Shown here: positions 34,818-43,717 of the stretch, piece by piece
Position numbering within the stretch: the stretch's first letter is position 1
Layout: the number at the start of each line of letters is the position of its first letter
Source of the DNA: JAGAJR01 sp048463395
Lineage (GTDB): Bacteria; Pseudomonadota; Alphaproteobacteria; RF32; CAG-239
DNA: 51,401 nucleotides
Assembly (NCBI GenBank): GCA_048463395.1
Contig: DBFWPL010000012.1
Coordinates: 1 to 51,401, forward strand
Direction: 5' to 3'
The notes under the pieces: model-generated
What the model saw: only the letters and a program-made list of their open reading frames with translations
Database searches by the model: none
What the model was told of the DNA's origin: nothing
Translations under genes and position numbers: made by a program

Positions 34818-35765
34818 ATGGAAAAAGTTAATCATACCCAATTGCCGTTAACCAGCGAAGTTATCACTGCTTTATGCGACAGATGTCTCGGTTCAGGTCA
34901 GGAAGTTAAGGTTTATAAAATTGACACAAGCCCTGATTTTACCGTTCAGATGAGTTTGGACGCTCCTTCCATTTCCGTTTTGAAGGATTATTTGCAACGT
35001 TATCCGTTCAAGCCTCAAGATGATATTTTCGGAGAACGGAATTTTGCTCAACCAATCGCTTATTGGAGCCATCCGGATATTAACGGCGGAGATACCGTTT
35101 TGACAATCAACCGTTATTCTCCCGGATTTTCCATAGAAATTCACAAAGCCGGACTACCTGCTCCGGATAATGAAGAATCTTTGATTAAAACCCGTACCTG
35201 GTCTGAAAAAATTGCCAATATGCCGGACTCTTCTTTTGATATTCTGTATGACGACCTGCATTACTTGTCATCACGCCGACACTCTATTGATGTCTGCTCT
35301 CTGGGATTGTTTACAAACACCGGAAACCTTTTATATTCCAGCAGAGACCAACGGGCTTACATTATTGATGTACAGCCTTTCATTCAAAAACCGGGGATTT
35401 TACCTACTCAGACAAAAGGCTTTAATACTCCGCTTTATTTAACCAGAGGTTTGCTTCCGGGAGCCCTTTGTTATGCGGAAGAACACAGTAAGGATCCCGA
35501 ATTAATCCAAATCCGCACAGAAATTATCGCCAAAAGCATTAGTGCCGCCAAACGCAACAATTTGAATGATGTTAACGGTTATCTGAAAGGTAACATGGAT
35601 AATATGCTTCATTTCTGGCGATTACAACTTCTTAAATTGAATATTCCTGAAAGATACCACGACTCTTTTCTGACGCAAATCGGTTCCATTAGGCAGAACG
35701 ATCGTTATGAAACCATCAAGAAACCGTTATTGTATCATCAAATCAGAGGCTGCAATGACTATTAA
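34818..35765 (+). CDS. Unknown protein with a possible kinase-like core
   Basis: 315 residues, no signal peptide or membrane segment. The family is not recognised. Residues ~140-190 read FDILYDDLHYLSSRRHSIDV, then GNLLYSS and AYIIDVQPF. This spacing (H-x-x-D, then N-L-L, then a beta strand ending I-D) recalls the catalytic loop and metal-binding motif of small effector kinases such as NleH/OspG. The glycine loop and the invariant lysine cannot be placed with confidence, so this is only a suggestion. It has its own strong promoter and terminator. Confidence 0.65.
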   Translation: MEKVNHTQLPLTSEVITALCDRCLGSGQEVKVYKIDTSPDFTVQMSLDAPSISVLKDYLQRYPFKPQDDIFGERNFAQPIAYWSHPDINGGDTVLTINRYSPGFSIEIHKAGLPAPDNEESLIKTRTWSEKIANMPDSSFDILYDDLHYLSSRRHSIDVCSLGLFTNTGNLLYSSRDQRAYIIDVQPFIQKPGILPTQTKGFNTPLYLTRGLLPGALCYAEEHSKDPELIQIRTEIIAKSISAAKRNNLNDVNGYLKGNMDNMLHFWRLQLLKLNIPERYHDSFLTQIGSIRQNDRYETIKKPLLYHQIRGCNDY

Positions 35766-35768
35766 ACT

Positions 35769-35796
35769 AAAAAAGCTCCTTTTTCGGGAGCTTTTT
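35769..35796 (+). terminator. Rho-independent terminator
   Basis: AAAAAGCTCC pairs with GGGAGCTTTTT around TTTTTC, right after the stop at 35765. It can also serve the convergent gene at 35818. Confidence 0.9.
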
Positions 35797-35817
35797 CAGT
35801 TAGAGATAAATATTTCC

Positions 35818-36231
35818 TTATGCTTTAGACACACCGGAAACATAGAGTTCTATTTTATCCTCATAGAGTTTTTCCAGCCGCTTAAAGCGTTTGTAGCACC
35901 AGAAATTTATTATGAGGAGCACCCCACAAATTCCTGTAAAGATAATCACACCTCCTAACAAAAAATCATAAGCGATTCCGGTGAAAAATAGTATTATCCC
36001 TATAGGGACTAAAGCACAAATACTTTCAAACAAGCGTAAAATACCTCCTTGGGCTATGATGAAAGCATTTCCTTCCACCTCCGAGGGAGCAAACACGACC
36101 GTGGGAATTTTCAGAAACAATAGTCGTTTGTTCCAGACTTTGAAAAAGTTTACGCCACATTCTTCGGGGGTTTTTCCATACTTCAGTTTAAACCAATCGC
36201 CCGCTTCTTTTAATAATTCTTCTTGTACCAT
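35818..36231 (-). CDS. Small two-span membrane protein, unknown function
   Basis: 137 residues. A soluble N-terminal part (EELLKEAGDWFKLKYGKTPEE) is followed by hydrophobic segments at about 67-85 and 89-110 and a basic, coiled C-terminus. No family is recognised. Its start region lies 94 bases from the divergent nucleotidyltransferase gene. Confidence 0.6.
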   Translation of the reverse strand: MVQEELLKEAGDWFKLKYGKTPEECGVNFFKVWNKRLLFLKIPTVVFAPSEVEGNAFIIAQGGILRLFESICALVPIGIILFFTGIAYDFLLGGVIIFTGICGVLLIINFWCYKRFKRLEKLYEDKIELYVSGVSKA

Positions 36232-36325
36232 AATATACTGAATTTAGTGAAACATCATAATTTTATTGCATTTTTTGTATAAACTGATACTTAGAAAAAA
36301 TCAAATGTTTTCTACCGGAGGAAAG

Positions 36326-36994
36326 ATGTTATTTGCAATTGAACCATGGTTGGAAGAACTCCAGCAAAAGCTTTCATCAGCTTTTGGGAAAAGAATTTTG
36401 TTTACCGGTCTGCAGGGAAGTTACGCCCGAGGAGAAGCCGGCCCGGAGAGTGATATTGACTTTGTACTTATTCTGGATAAGGTTGGACTTCCCGACTTAG
36501 AAACCTATCGGGCGATTGTTCGTTCCATGCCTTTTTCCGAGAAAGCCTGCGGATTTATTTCCGGAAAAAAGGAAATTCAAAACTGGGAAAAATCTGATTT
36601 GTTTCAATTTATCCATGACACAAAACCTTTGTCCGGAAATCTGGCACAATTAATTTCTCCCCTATCTGATCAAGATATTCGTCTGTCGATTAAAAACGGA
36701 GCTCAAAACCTCTATCATGCCGCCGTGCACAGTTTTTTATTTGATGAGAATTTACCTTCTTCTTTAACAGCTTTATACAAAATGGTCTTTTTCATTTTGC
36801 AGGCCGAATATTTTTTAACGGCACATCACTATATTTCCACCAAAACAGAATTATTGCCTCTTTTAAGCGGAGAAAATCGAGAAATTATGGATTATTGTCT
36901 TAATCGGAAAAAATTCTCCGGTTGCTCAGAAACGGAAATAAAATCAGCTTACGACAAGCTTATTCTCTGGTGTTCGGAAAAAATCGCTAGCTGA
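36326..36994 (+). CDS. Nucleotidyltransferase with helical (HEPN-like) C-terminal half
   Basis: 222 residues from ATG 36326, with GGAGG 6-10 bases upstream. GSYARGEAGPESDIDFVLIL (31-50) is the polymerase-beta-type motif, with catalytic Asp43 and Asp45. The C-terminal half is all-helical (YHAAVHSFLFDENLPSSLTA, then LYKMVFFILQAEYFLTA), as in HEPN-like or kanamycin-nucleotidyltransferase partners. It could modify a small molecule, a tRNA or a protein. Its end overlaps by 8 bases the end of a convergent zeta-like kinase gene. Confidence 0.8.
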   Translation: MLFAIEPWLEELQQKLSSAFGKRILFTGLQGSYARGEAGPESDIDFVLILDKVGLPDLETYRAIVRSMPFSEKACGFISGKKEIQNWEKSDLFQFIHDTKPLSGNLAQLISPLSDQDIRLSIKNGAQNLYHAAVHSFLFDENLPSSLTALYKMVFFILQAEYFLTAHHYISTKTELLPLLSGENREIMDYCLNRKKFSGCSETEIKSAYDKLILWCSEKIAS

Positions 36995-37655
36995 CACGAT
37001 ACCCTTTGGCATAATTTTTCAACAATACGTTTTTGTCGGAAGAAGTATCATATATGGAAAGTTTATCCGTAATCTTAATATATTCCGGAAGAAATTTTTT
37101 CACCATAGACGCCCGTTTTTCAATCAATTCGTACGGCGTATGGCGATTGCTAACCGCTTCACGCTGAATTGCTCTAGTATGAGCTTTTTCCACATTACAC
37201 AGAATAAAGGACATTTCCGTATTGTAGCCGTATTTACGGATATTATTCATCAGCTGCACATGAGGAATATTAACTCCGCTATGCTCCATACGAATATCGC
37301 ATTTTTTCTCAACGGCACGCCGCAAAAGCTCATATCCGATAACGCGGGCGGGAATCTCCCATTTGGCAAAACTTCCGGCTTTTCCCAAAACATAAATGTC
37401 TGCCCGGTATTGCGGAATACTCTCCATAATGAGGTCAAAACTTATAAATAATTCATCCTTTTTACAATGTTCCCGGCAAAAAGTACTTTTACCGGCTCCG
37501 GGGATGCCCCCAACCTGAACAAAGTGCGGATTAGGGCTGCTTTTTACTCCTGCAAGCATAGAAGAAAGAAGCCGTTCATATTCAATACAGCGAATTGCCC
37601 CATACTCATAGGGAATGACTTCTCCGACATTCGGTATTAAATCTGTCAGCTTCAT
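36987..37655 (-). CDS. Zeta-toxin-like P-loop kinase
   Basis: 222 residues from ATG 37655. GGIPGAGKST (49-58) is the Walker A loop, followed by ISFDLIMES, with Asp74 in the position of the zeta-family catalytic base. Further along, IRMEHSGVN and HTRAIQREAVSNRHTPYELI (a lid-like Arg-rich segment) fit the family. Zeta toxins phosphorylate UDP-N-acetylglucosamine and block wall synthesis; many chromosomal relatives have other substrates. No epsilon antitoxin-like gene is adjacent. Confidence 0.75.
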   Translation of the reverse strand: MKLTDLIPNVGEVIPYEYGAIRCIEYERLLSSMLAGVKSSPNPHFVQVGGIPGAGKSTFCREHCKKDELFISFDLIMESIPQYRADIYVLGKAGSFAKWEIPARVIGYELLRRAVEKKCDIRMEHSGVNIPHVQLMNNIRKYGYNTEMSFILCNVEKAHTRAIQREAVSNRHTPYELIEKRASMVKKFLPEYIKITDKLSIYDTSSDKNVLLKNYAKGYRVS

Positions 37656-37724
37656 GAATTTCGTCCAAATTATTGTCAACTTTTCCTTGATAGCACAAAA
37701 CAGTAAAATATCAACAAAAATTTT

Positions 37725-38603
37725 TTACATTTGGCTGAGCGACTGTTTGTAGTAGTCAATAACGGCTCGAACTCTCGGATTATCTTTACTTTTCTTCTTT
37801 GCAACCAGATATACGGTTATTTCATTATCACTTTTGAAGTTATCCAGGCAAACCAGGCCTTCTTCTTTGAAACGCATCGGCATAACCGCAATTCCGGCAC
37901 CGTTGCGAACCATATCAATCGCTGCAGAAGCGGAGTTGGAATTATATCTTATGTGTTTAGCCCGTTTAATAACTTCTTTCCAGCTTTTCATGTAAGTTTG
38001 AACATTTCCCTTACTGATAATCCAGTGGTTTTCAAGCATATCTTCAAAATCAGCCGGATATCCGTGTTCTGACAAATATTTTGATGACGCAAAAAAGCCG
38101 CATTCTATTTTCTTGTCGCGGATAATTACCACGTCAGAACCTTCAGGCGGAACATAAGTCAAACCAAGATCGACATCTAAAGAATTAAAATTCGGAATAT
38201 CCAGACTGGATAAAGACACAATATTAATATTCGGATATTTATCAAAAAAGTTGCCGATGTTATCATGCGGTAAGGCAACAAACACGCTTAAAGGCATACT
38301 GACCCGAACATCACCCTTTAAATCAGAATTATTTGTTTCTCCATCATAAATCTTGGAAAAAACATCTTCTATCACATGCACATGTTCAATCAGCTTCTTA
38401 GCTCGGGAAGTAAGCGTCGTTCCTCTTCCGTCACTAACCAAAAGATTATAACCAACCTCATCTTCCAGAATCGAAAGATATTTGTTAATCGTATCAACAG
38501 ATGTTCCAAGATTTTCCGTAACTTTTCTTTTGCCGCCATATTCATGAATTGCGGACAAAATAATCAGAGCCTGCAGGCTCATAAAATGCTTTTTTCTTAT
38601 CAT
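37725..38603 (-). CDS. LysR-family transcriptional regulator
   Basis: 292 residues from ATG 38603, preceded by GGGAG. The winged HTH is at about 8-65 (LQALIILSAIHEYGGKRKVTENLGT, with a serine/threonine-rich recognition helix). The effector domain covers ~90-290, with DVDLGLTYVP and a NGAGIAVMP pocket segment. It is divergent from the flavin reductase gene across 152 bases, the usual arrangement for a LysR regulator and its target. Confidence 0.88.
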   Translation of the reverse strand: MIRKKHFMSLQALIILSAIHEYGGKRKVTENLGTSVDTINKYLSILEDEVGYNLLVSDGRGTTLTSRAKKLIEHVHVIEDVFSKIYDGETNNSDLKGDVRVSMPLSVFVALPHDNIGNFFDKYPNINIVSLSSLDIPNFNSLDVDLGLTYVPPEGSDVVIIRDKKIECGFFASSKYLSEHGYPADFEDMLENHWIISKGNVQTYMKSWKEVIKRAKHIRYNSNSASAAIDMVRNGAGIAVMPMRFKEEGLVCLDNFKSDNEITVYLVAKKKSKDNPRVRAVIDYYKQSLSQM

Positions 38604-38755
38604 GTAACTCCCTTTCCCGCTCTCAGGGCGGTTTGAAGTTGTTAGTCCCATACTCAACTTAAAGTATAATTTTTAAAAATCAATAAATTTATTTTGCAGA
38701 ATCGAAAAATCTTATATATGTTTGCTTTGGTTATTTAATTTCAGGAAGGTAAAAA

Positions 38756-39415
38756 ATGGCAAAAATCACTTGGAAACCCGGCACTCTTTTAGCTCCTGTT
38801 CCTCCGGCACTAATCTCCTGCGGAACAGTCGACAAACCTAACGTTATGACTGCGGCGTGGACCGGAATTATAAGCAGCGATCCGGTGATTACCTATGTCT
38901 CTATCCGCCCTTCCCGTTTTTCACACGAAATTATTAAAGAATCGGGAGAGTTTGTGATAAATCTTCCAACGGCCGCTTTGGTAAGTGCTGTTGATTACTG
39001 CGGCGTGAAATCCGGAAGAGACATTGATAAATTCAAGGAAATGGAGCTCACTCCCGGCGTATCTTCAAAAATTTCCGCTCCGCAAATCATGGAATCTCCG
39101 CTTTCTTTGGAATGCAAAGTCAAAAGCATTACCAATTACGGTACTCATGATATGTTTTTAGCTGAAGTCGTTGCCGTGAATGTAGATGACAAATATATTG
39201 ACGAGAAAGGCAAGCTCTGTTTGGAAAAAGCCGGATTGCTGGCTTTTGCCCACGCACATTATTACACTTTAGGGAAATGTCTCGGAAATTTTGGTTTCTC
39301 AGTTAACAAAGCTCGTTTAAAAAAGTTAAAAACAACAAAAGCTCAAACTTCTCGAAAAAATTCAAAACCTTTCGGACGTAAAAAAGGATTTAAACCTAGC
39401 AAAGCCTCTCGCTAG
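38756..39415 (+). CDS. Flavin reductase-like FMN-binding protein with basic tail
   Basis: 219 residues. The first ~190 form a flavin-reductase split barrel (NVMTAAWTGIISSDPVITYVS, SIRPSRFSHEIIKESGEFVINLP shortened in part, DYCGVKSGRDIDKF). The last ~35 residues are Lys/Arg-rich (KKLKTTKAQTSRKNSKPFGR), an extension not usual for the family. AGGAAGG precedes the ATG. The stop codon lies inside the terminator hairpin. It is probably controlled by the divergent LysR gene. Confidence 0.87.
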   Translation: MAKITWKPGTLLAPVPPALISCGTVDKPNVMTAAWTGIISSDPVITYVSIRPSRFSHEIIKESGEFVINLPTAALVSAVDYCGVKSGRDIDKFKEMELTPGVSSKISAPQIMESPLSLECKVKSITNYGTHDMFLAEVVAVNVDDKYIDEKGKLCLEKAGLLAFAHAHYYTLGKCLGNFGFSVNKARLKKLKTTKAQTSRKNSKPFGRKKGFKPSKASR

Positions 39416-39435
39416 AGAGGCTTTGTTAGGTTTTG
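39392..39435 (+). terminator. Terminator that contains the flavin reductase stop codon
   Basis: A 19-bp stem (39392-39410 with 39415-39433, one G-U pair) closes a GCTA loop. The TAG stop is at 39413-39415, in the loop. The 5' arm codes for the last six residues. A similar hairpin, differing by one base in its core, stands at 40744-40767. Confidence 0.85.
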
Positions 39436-39444
39436 GATAACCGG

Positions 39445-40644
39445 TTACAATCGTTCTTCCCAATATGCCAACTCCACTTTCATGTTCTGTTGTGCATTTT
39501 CTTCAAATATCTTTCGGAAAAACTCCGTCTGATAGAGATAGTCCGAATCCAATAACCTCCGAAGGACTTCACAGCGGTTTTGGGCATATATTTTCGTCTC
39601 ATAACTGCTATATTCCTTACGAATCTGCATGGCATATATTCCGTAATTATCCCGATCTCCCAAGATTGCCAAATCAACGTCGTGCATTACCTTACAAGCC
39701 AACGAAGTTTTAGAAAAATCTCCCGTGTGCTTGGTCGCCATAATCATATCTTCGACATCCTGAGAATAGTTGCCAAGCGGACTCAAATATTTTCGAGCCT
39801 TCTCGACAGAACAGATTTCATCATCATCCTGCCCCAGACACACATAATCATGATAAAAAACCGCGGCATACAGGTGTCTTTGCTCAAGTACCGTAAAAGC
39901 CCGTCTCTCCTCTTGAGAAATTCGGTCAAAAATATTGACATAATTCAGGCAATAACCGATATGAGACAAATTATGGTAAGCTCTTGTCGAATAATTCAAG
40001 CACAGCTTATGCCACGAAACCTGACCTTTCTGTGAAACAAATTGAGGATAATATGTATGCAGAAACTTCTTCATCAGAGCTTGATGAACTGACGGCATAA
40101 CATACTTTTGAGCCGCAACATATTCGCCTAAAGAACACAAATTCTTTACCGTAGAGGATGAAACATAAGTCAGTTTGGTGTCGGGAACAGGGATGGATGC
40201 CATATCCAAATGTCTTCGTCTTACATTCAGCAACTCCCTATTTATGACGGAAAGAGCCATCTCGGCATCATGATCGCCGATAATGCGTTCTCCCCGAATA
40301 AGAGATGTTGCTCCCTTTCTGATTGCCGCATCAATCGTTAACCCCTCATAGGAAACAATTTGCAAACATTCCGCTTCATTCATCAAGCGGGTAATTGCTT
40401 TTTCTTCTCCAATTGTAAACGATTGCTTGTTTAAAGCTCTATACCGATACATTTGTATCAGATCATCAATGGACTGTGCGATGAGATTTTCCCGCTCTTC
40501 TTTATCAAACAATGTGTTTTTAGAGGGGTTAATACCAACACCGATGATAATTTTATCAAAGGTGCACAACGCTTCACATACGATTGCCAGATGCCCTTTG
40601 GTAAAAGGATCAAAGCTTCCGGCGTAAAAACCAATTTTTTCCAT
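39445..40644 (-). CDS. Fusion of a CoaD-like adenylyltransferase and an HD phosphohydrolase
   Basis: 399 residues. Residues 1-~190 resemble phosphopantetheine adenylyltransferase: GSFDPFTKGH (9-18) with His18, IRGERIIGDHDAEMALSVINREL (about 116-138, normally RGLRxxxDFExE) and YVSSSTVK (160-167). Residues ~205-390 are a predicted metal-dependent HD phosphohydrolase of the COG4339 type: YHNLSHI (223-229), YHD (264-266), KH (305-306) and HDVDLAILG (321-329). One continuous frame with no stop or slip sequence at the joint. CoaD makes dephospho-CoA, so the HD part could act on a CoA-pathway or nucleotide product; that is inference. Confidence 0.83.
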   Translation of the reverse strand: MEKIGFYAGSFDPFTKGHLAIVCEALCTFDKIIIGVGINPSKNTLFDKEERENLIAQSIDDLIQMYRYRALNKQSFTIGEEKAITRLMNEAECLQIVSYEGLTIDAAIRKGATSLIRGERIIGDHDAEMALSVINRELLNVRRRHLDMASIPVPDTKLTYVSSSTVKNLCSLGEYVAAQKYVMPSVHQALMKKFLHTYYPQFVSQKGQVSWHKLCLNYSTRAYHNLSHIGYCLNYVNIFDRISQEERRAFTVLEQRHLYAAVFYHDYVCLGQDDDEICSVEKARKYLSPLGNYSQDVEDMIMATKHTGDFSKTSLACKVMHDVDLAILGDRDNYGIYAMQIRKEYSSYETKIYAQNRCEVLRRLLDSDYLYQTEFFRKIFEENAQQNMKVELAYWEERL

Positions 40645-40743
40645 ACTAATACAAATTAAATTATAAACTATAATGAGTAAATTTTTCTGACGGCAGTTTA
40701 CTTATTTTTTGAAATTTTGTCAACATTGGATAGGTTCATAAAA

Positions 40744-40767
40744 AAAGCCTCCCGCTAGAGAGGCTTT
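40744..40767 (-). terminator. Terminator of the ABC exporter gene
   Basis: AAAGCCTC pairs with GAGGCTTT around an 8-base loop, with A/T runs outside. It follows the minus-strand stop at 40777. Confidence 0.85.
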
Positions 40768-40776
40768 GGTTTTCGG

Positions 40777-42546
40777 TTAAGAGGCTTTCTTTTCTTTGTT
40801 CTTAAACTGAGCGTTATACAGTGCCTTGTAAGCCCCGTTTTCTATATTCAATAAAGTTTCGTGCTTGCCTTCCTCAATGATTTCACCATCATTAATAACG
40901 ACAATTTTATCGGCATTTTGAATAGTTGACAACCGGTGAGCAATAACGAACACCGTTCTGTCCTGCATCAGGTTGTCAATCGCTTTCTGAACAACCGCCT
41001 CCGCTTTGTTATCCAAAGCCGACGTTGCCTCATCCAGAATCACGATCGGAGCGTTTTTGATAAAAGCACGGGCAATTGCCAAACGCTGGCGTTGTCCACC
41101 GGAAAGTAAGCTTCCCCGTTCTCCGATATCCGTATCAATCCCGTTTTCCAGACCGGCAACAAAATCATCCAGATAAGCCATCTTCAGGGCATTGTGAATT
41201 TCAGCTTCGGAAGCATCCTCTTTTCCTAACAAAATATTATCGCGGATTGTTCCCGAGAACAAGAAATTATCCTGAAACACAACGGCAATTTTATCACGAA
41301 GAGAGGTTAATGTTAAATCACGAATATCCGTTCCGTCAATTTTTATCGCCCCTTTGACAACATCGTAAAAACGAGGAAGAAGATTAACCACAGTGGTTTT
41401 TCCGCCGCCGGAATTACCGACCAAGGCTACGGTCGTTCCCGACTTGACTTCCATATTAATATTCTTTAAGACCGGCGTTCCCTCATTATATTCAAACCAA
41501 ACATCCTGAAAAACGATGTTTTTGCTGATTTTTTTCAATTCTTTTGCCTTCGGGCGATCTGCAATAGACGGTTTCATATCCAAGATTTCAACCACGCGTT
41601 CAATCGCCAGAAAAGAAACCTGAACGGCATTAAAGTTTTTGCCGATGCCTTTAATCGGTGTATACAGCAGCACCAACGCGGTGATAAATGACACAAAGTT
41701 ACCGCTGCTTATCTGCCCGTGAACAATTAGGTAGCTTCCGTAACCGATAACGCCGGCGATACCGAAGGAAACAATCACATGCAACATTGGGGTCATCCAT
41801 GCCGTCTTTTGAACCATTTTGATACTTAGTTTGAAAATGGTTCTCATCGTATTGTCAAACTTGTCATATATATGCTGCTGTAGATTATATGATTTAATTG
41901 TTTTGCTGCCGGCATAAGTTTCATTGTAATTTGTGAGGATTTTAGAACCTTCGACAACCCCTTTCAGTACCGTCATTTTAATCCGGCGACGGATGGTTGC
42001 CAAAGGCAACAATGCACAAAACAAAACGACAATGGCAATAATTGACAACTGCCATGAGTTATAAATCAACACACAAACCAAAGACAATGAAGAAAAAAAT
42101 CGAGAAATAAAAATCTTTAAATTATCCAACAAACCGGTACAAGAAACATCGGCATCAGCCACAAAACGCTGGATAACAAAGCCGGAATCATGTTTATCAT
42201 AAAAAGAGGCCGGCAGAGCCAAAAGCTTTTTAAATAATGCCCGTTTGAGGTCCTGGTTAATTTTTGTTCCAACCCAGGTATTTAAATATGTGGCCAAATA
42301 GTTCAGACCACCCTGCATTGTCGTAAAAGCAATAATTAAAAACGGAATATACAACGGAGAACCTTCGTTTTTGGCAACAAGGACATCATCCATATAAGGC
42401 TTTAAAGCCAAAGCGACTACGGAATCCAACGCCCCGACGGGAATGCAGATTAAAATTCCCAGCAATGCCCTGAACCAATAAGGTTTCACATACGGCCACA
42501 TTCTTTTGTAATGTTCACTGAATTTTAATTCTGCTGGTTGTTCCAT
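40777..42546 (-). CDS. MsbA-like ABC exporter (fused permease and ATPase)
   Basis: 589 residues from ATG 42546; an upstream TTG is less likely. Six membrane helices cover ~20-310. The ATPase domain follows with Walker A VGNSGGGKTT, signature LSGGQRQRLAIARA, Walker B IVILDEATSAL and the H-loop IAHRLST. The pattern fits the MsbA/lipid-flippase family that exports lipid A precursors or other hydrophobic compounds. It acts as a homodimer in the inner membrane. The DUF1294 gene is next upstream on the same strand, 69 bases away. Confidence 0.9.
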   Translation of the reverse strand: MEQPAELKFSEHYKRMWPYVKPYWFRALLGILICIPVGALDSVVALALKPYMDDVLVAKNEGSPLYIPFLIIAFTTMQGGLNYLATYLNTWVGTKINQDLKRALFKKLLALPASFYDKHDSGFVIQRFVADADVSCTGLLDNLKIFISRFFSSLSLVCVLIYNSWQLSIIAIVVLFCALLPLATIRRRIKMTVLKGVVEGSKILTNYNETYAGSKTIKSYNLQQHIYDKFDNTMRTIFKLSIKMVQKTAWMTPMLHVIVSFGIAGVIGYGSYLIVHGQISSGNFVSFITALVLLYTPIKGIGKNFNAVQVSFLAIERVVEILDMKPSIADRPKAKELKKISKNIVFQDVWFEYNEGTPVLKNINMEVKSGTTVALVGNSGGGKTTVVNLLPRFYDVVKGAIKIDGTDIRDLTLTSLRDKIAVVFQDNFLFSGTIRDNILLGKEDASEAEIHNALKMAYLDDFVAGLENGIDTDIGERGSLLSGGQRQRLAIARAFIKNAPIVILDEATSALDNKAEAVVQKAIDNLMQDRTVFVIAHRLSTIQNADKIVVINDGEIIEEGKHETLLNIENGAYKALYNAQFKNKEKKAS

Positions 42547-42615
42547 CGTTCTCTTTTCCAATTGTTAAAAATCAGGCTTCATCATATCTGTTCGTTAAAA
42601 ATTTGCAAGTTTATT

Positions 42616-43053
42616 CTATATCAATTGCAAAAAACGCAATATCAGGATAACTGCCGCAATTTGAGCAAATCCCAAGAACCAAAAGACCGCCTGATAGCTT
42701 TTCTTTTTGTTTTTATGATGAAATACCTTTTGGGCAATGCGAGCTCCCAGCCAGCCGCCGAGCAGCTCCAAGGCATGAAGGTTTCTTTCCGGCACCCGCC
42801 AGGTTCCGCGGACTGCCGCCCGTTTATCCAGCCAATATGCCAGAATGACCACCAGATTAATACTTATCATCTGAAAGACCAAAAACAGCAACAGCGTTTT
42901 TCCGCCAAAAACCGAAGCCCGAAAATAATGCGTTTCAATGTAATATGCCGATAAAACGACAATCGCCGTATGCAAGATGTAAAAAGGGTTTTTCTGCAAC
43001 GGGCGACCTAAAAGCAAAAGCCCGATAAGAATTGTTCCAAAGGTTATAACCAT
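42616..43053 (-). CDS. DUF1294 membrane protein
   Basis: 145 residues with four hydrophobic segments. The family pattern is clear in the middle: ILAYWLDKRAAVRGTWRVPE, then HALELLGGWLGARIAQKVF and HHKNKKKSYQAVFW. No function is established for the family, which often stands alone or fused to a cold-shock domain. The fused domain is absent here. Confidence 0.85.
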   Translation of the reverse strand: MVITFGTILIGLLLLGRPLQKNPFYILHTAIVVLSAYYIETHYFRASVFGGKTLLLFLVFQMISINLVVILAYWLDKRAAVRGTWRVPERNLHALELLGGWLGARIAQKVFHHKNKKKSYQAVFWFLGFAQIAAVILILRFLQLI

Positions 43054-43204
43054 ATTTATTCCTCAATTGTTTTCGCCCCAATTTAGCCGATTATTTGCAA
43101 AAAAGCAAAGGCTAATAGTGAATAAGTAAAAAAAACGATGTGAAAATCTTAAAAAATCTTTATAGTGAACTTAATAAACATGAAACTTATCAGGATTGGT
43201 TGAG

Positions 43205-43717
43205 ATGAAAAGATTATCCGTTTTGCCGGCTGTTATTTTAGCGGCGTCTTGCTCCTTTAATTCCGCTCAGGAAAAGCCTAAATACATTATTGACACTCCA
43301 TACGGAGAGGAAAATTTGTATGATGAAACCATCACACCGGAAGTTTATTCCATCGTAGCCGTTCGCACAACAAACAAAATGCTTGACCAGACAACCAATA
43401 TTTATGAGACGGCTACAACTCCGACGTTGTACATTATGGAAGTAAAAAAAGCCAGTGAAGACATGCCTAACGGCTTTTATTATGCAAGAAAAGTATCCAA
43501 AGACATTATTGCCGGTTCAAGGACTTTTCATGTTGTCAATAATCTGAATGACGCCGACTATTATATTGAAACCGTTGTTGATAAAATTCCGCTTGAGAAC
43601 ACACAGGTTCCGGCTATCAAATACACCATAACCCTTTATGACAAAGACAACAACAAAATCAACGAATGGACGGAAGTTCTTCAACAGGTTCAAAACGGTG
43701 ATCAAAGCTGGTGGTAA
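43205..43717 (+). CDS. LpoB-like lipoprotein
   Basis: 170 residues from ATG 43205 (AGGA upstream). The signal ends in LAASC, a lipobox. The mature part follows the pattern of penicillin-binding-protein activator LpoB: a segment naming a conserved partner (TPTLYIMEVKKASEDMPNGF), a helix with GSRTFHVV, then DADYYIETVVDKI and a YTITLYDKDNN strand. The end abuts the next gene (TAA ATG), so both are translated together. A role in activating wall synthesis at the outer membrane is inferred. Confidence 0.72.
   Translation: MKRLSVLPAVILAASCSFNSAQEKPKYIIDTPYGEENLYDETITPEVYSIVAVRTTNKMLDQTTNIYETATTPTLYIMEVKKASEDMPNGFYYARKVSKDIIAGSRTFHVVNNLNDADYYIETVVDKIPLENTQVPAIKYTITLYDKDNNKINEWTEVLQQVQNGDQSWW

Noticed and set aside
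35707..35958. Plus-strand frame of 83 codons
   Set aside because: It overlaps the end of the 34818 gene, a terminator and the antisense strand of the 35818 gene; no own start signal.
2911..40767. Recurring AAAGCC-CTC hairpins as DNA uptake signals
   Set aside because: They occur at gene ends with T tails and differ in loop and length; ordinary terminators explain them. Only the pair at 39392 and 40744 is nearly identical.
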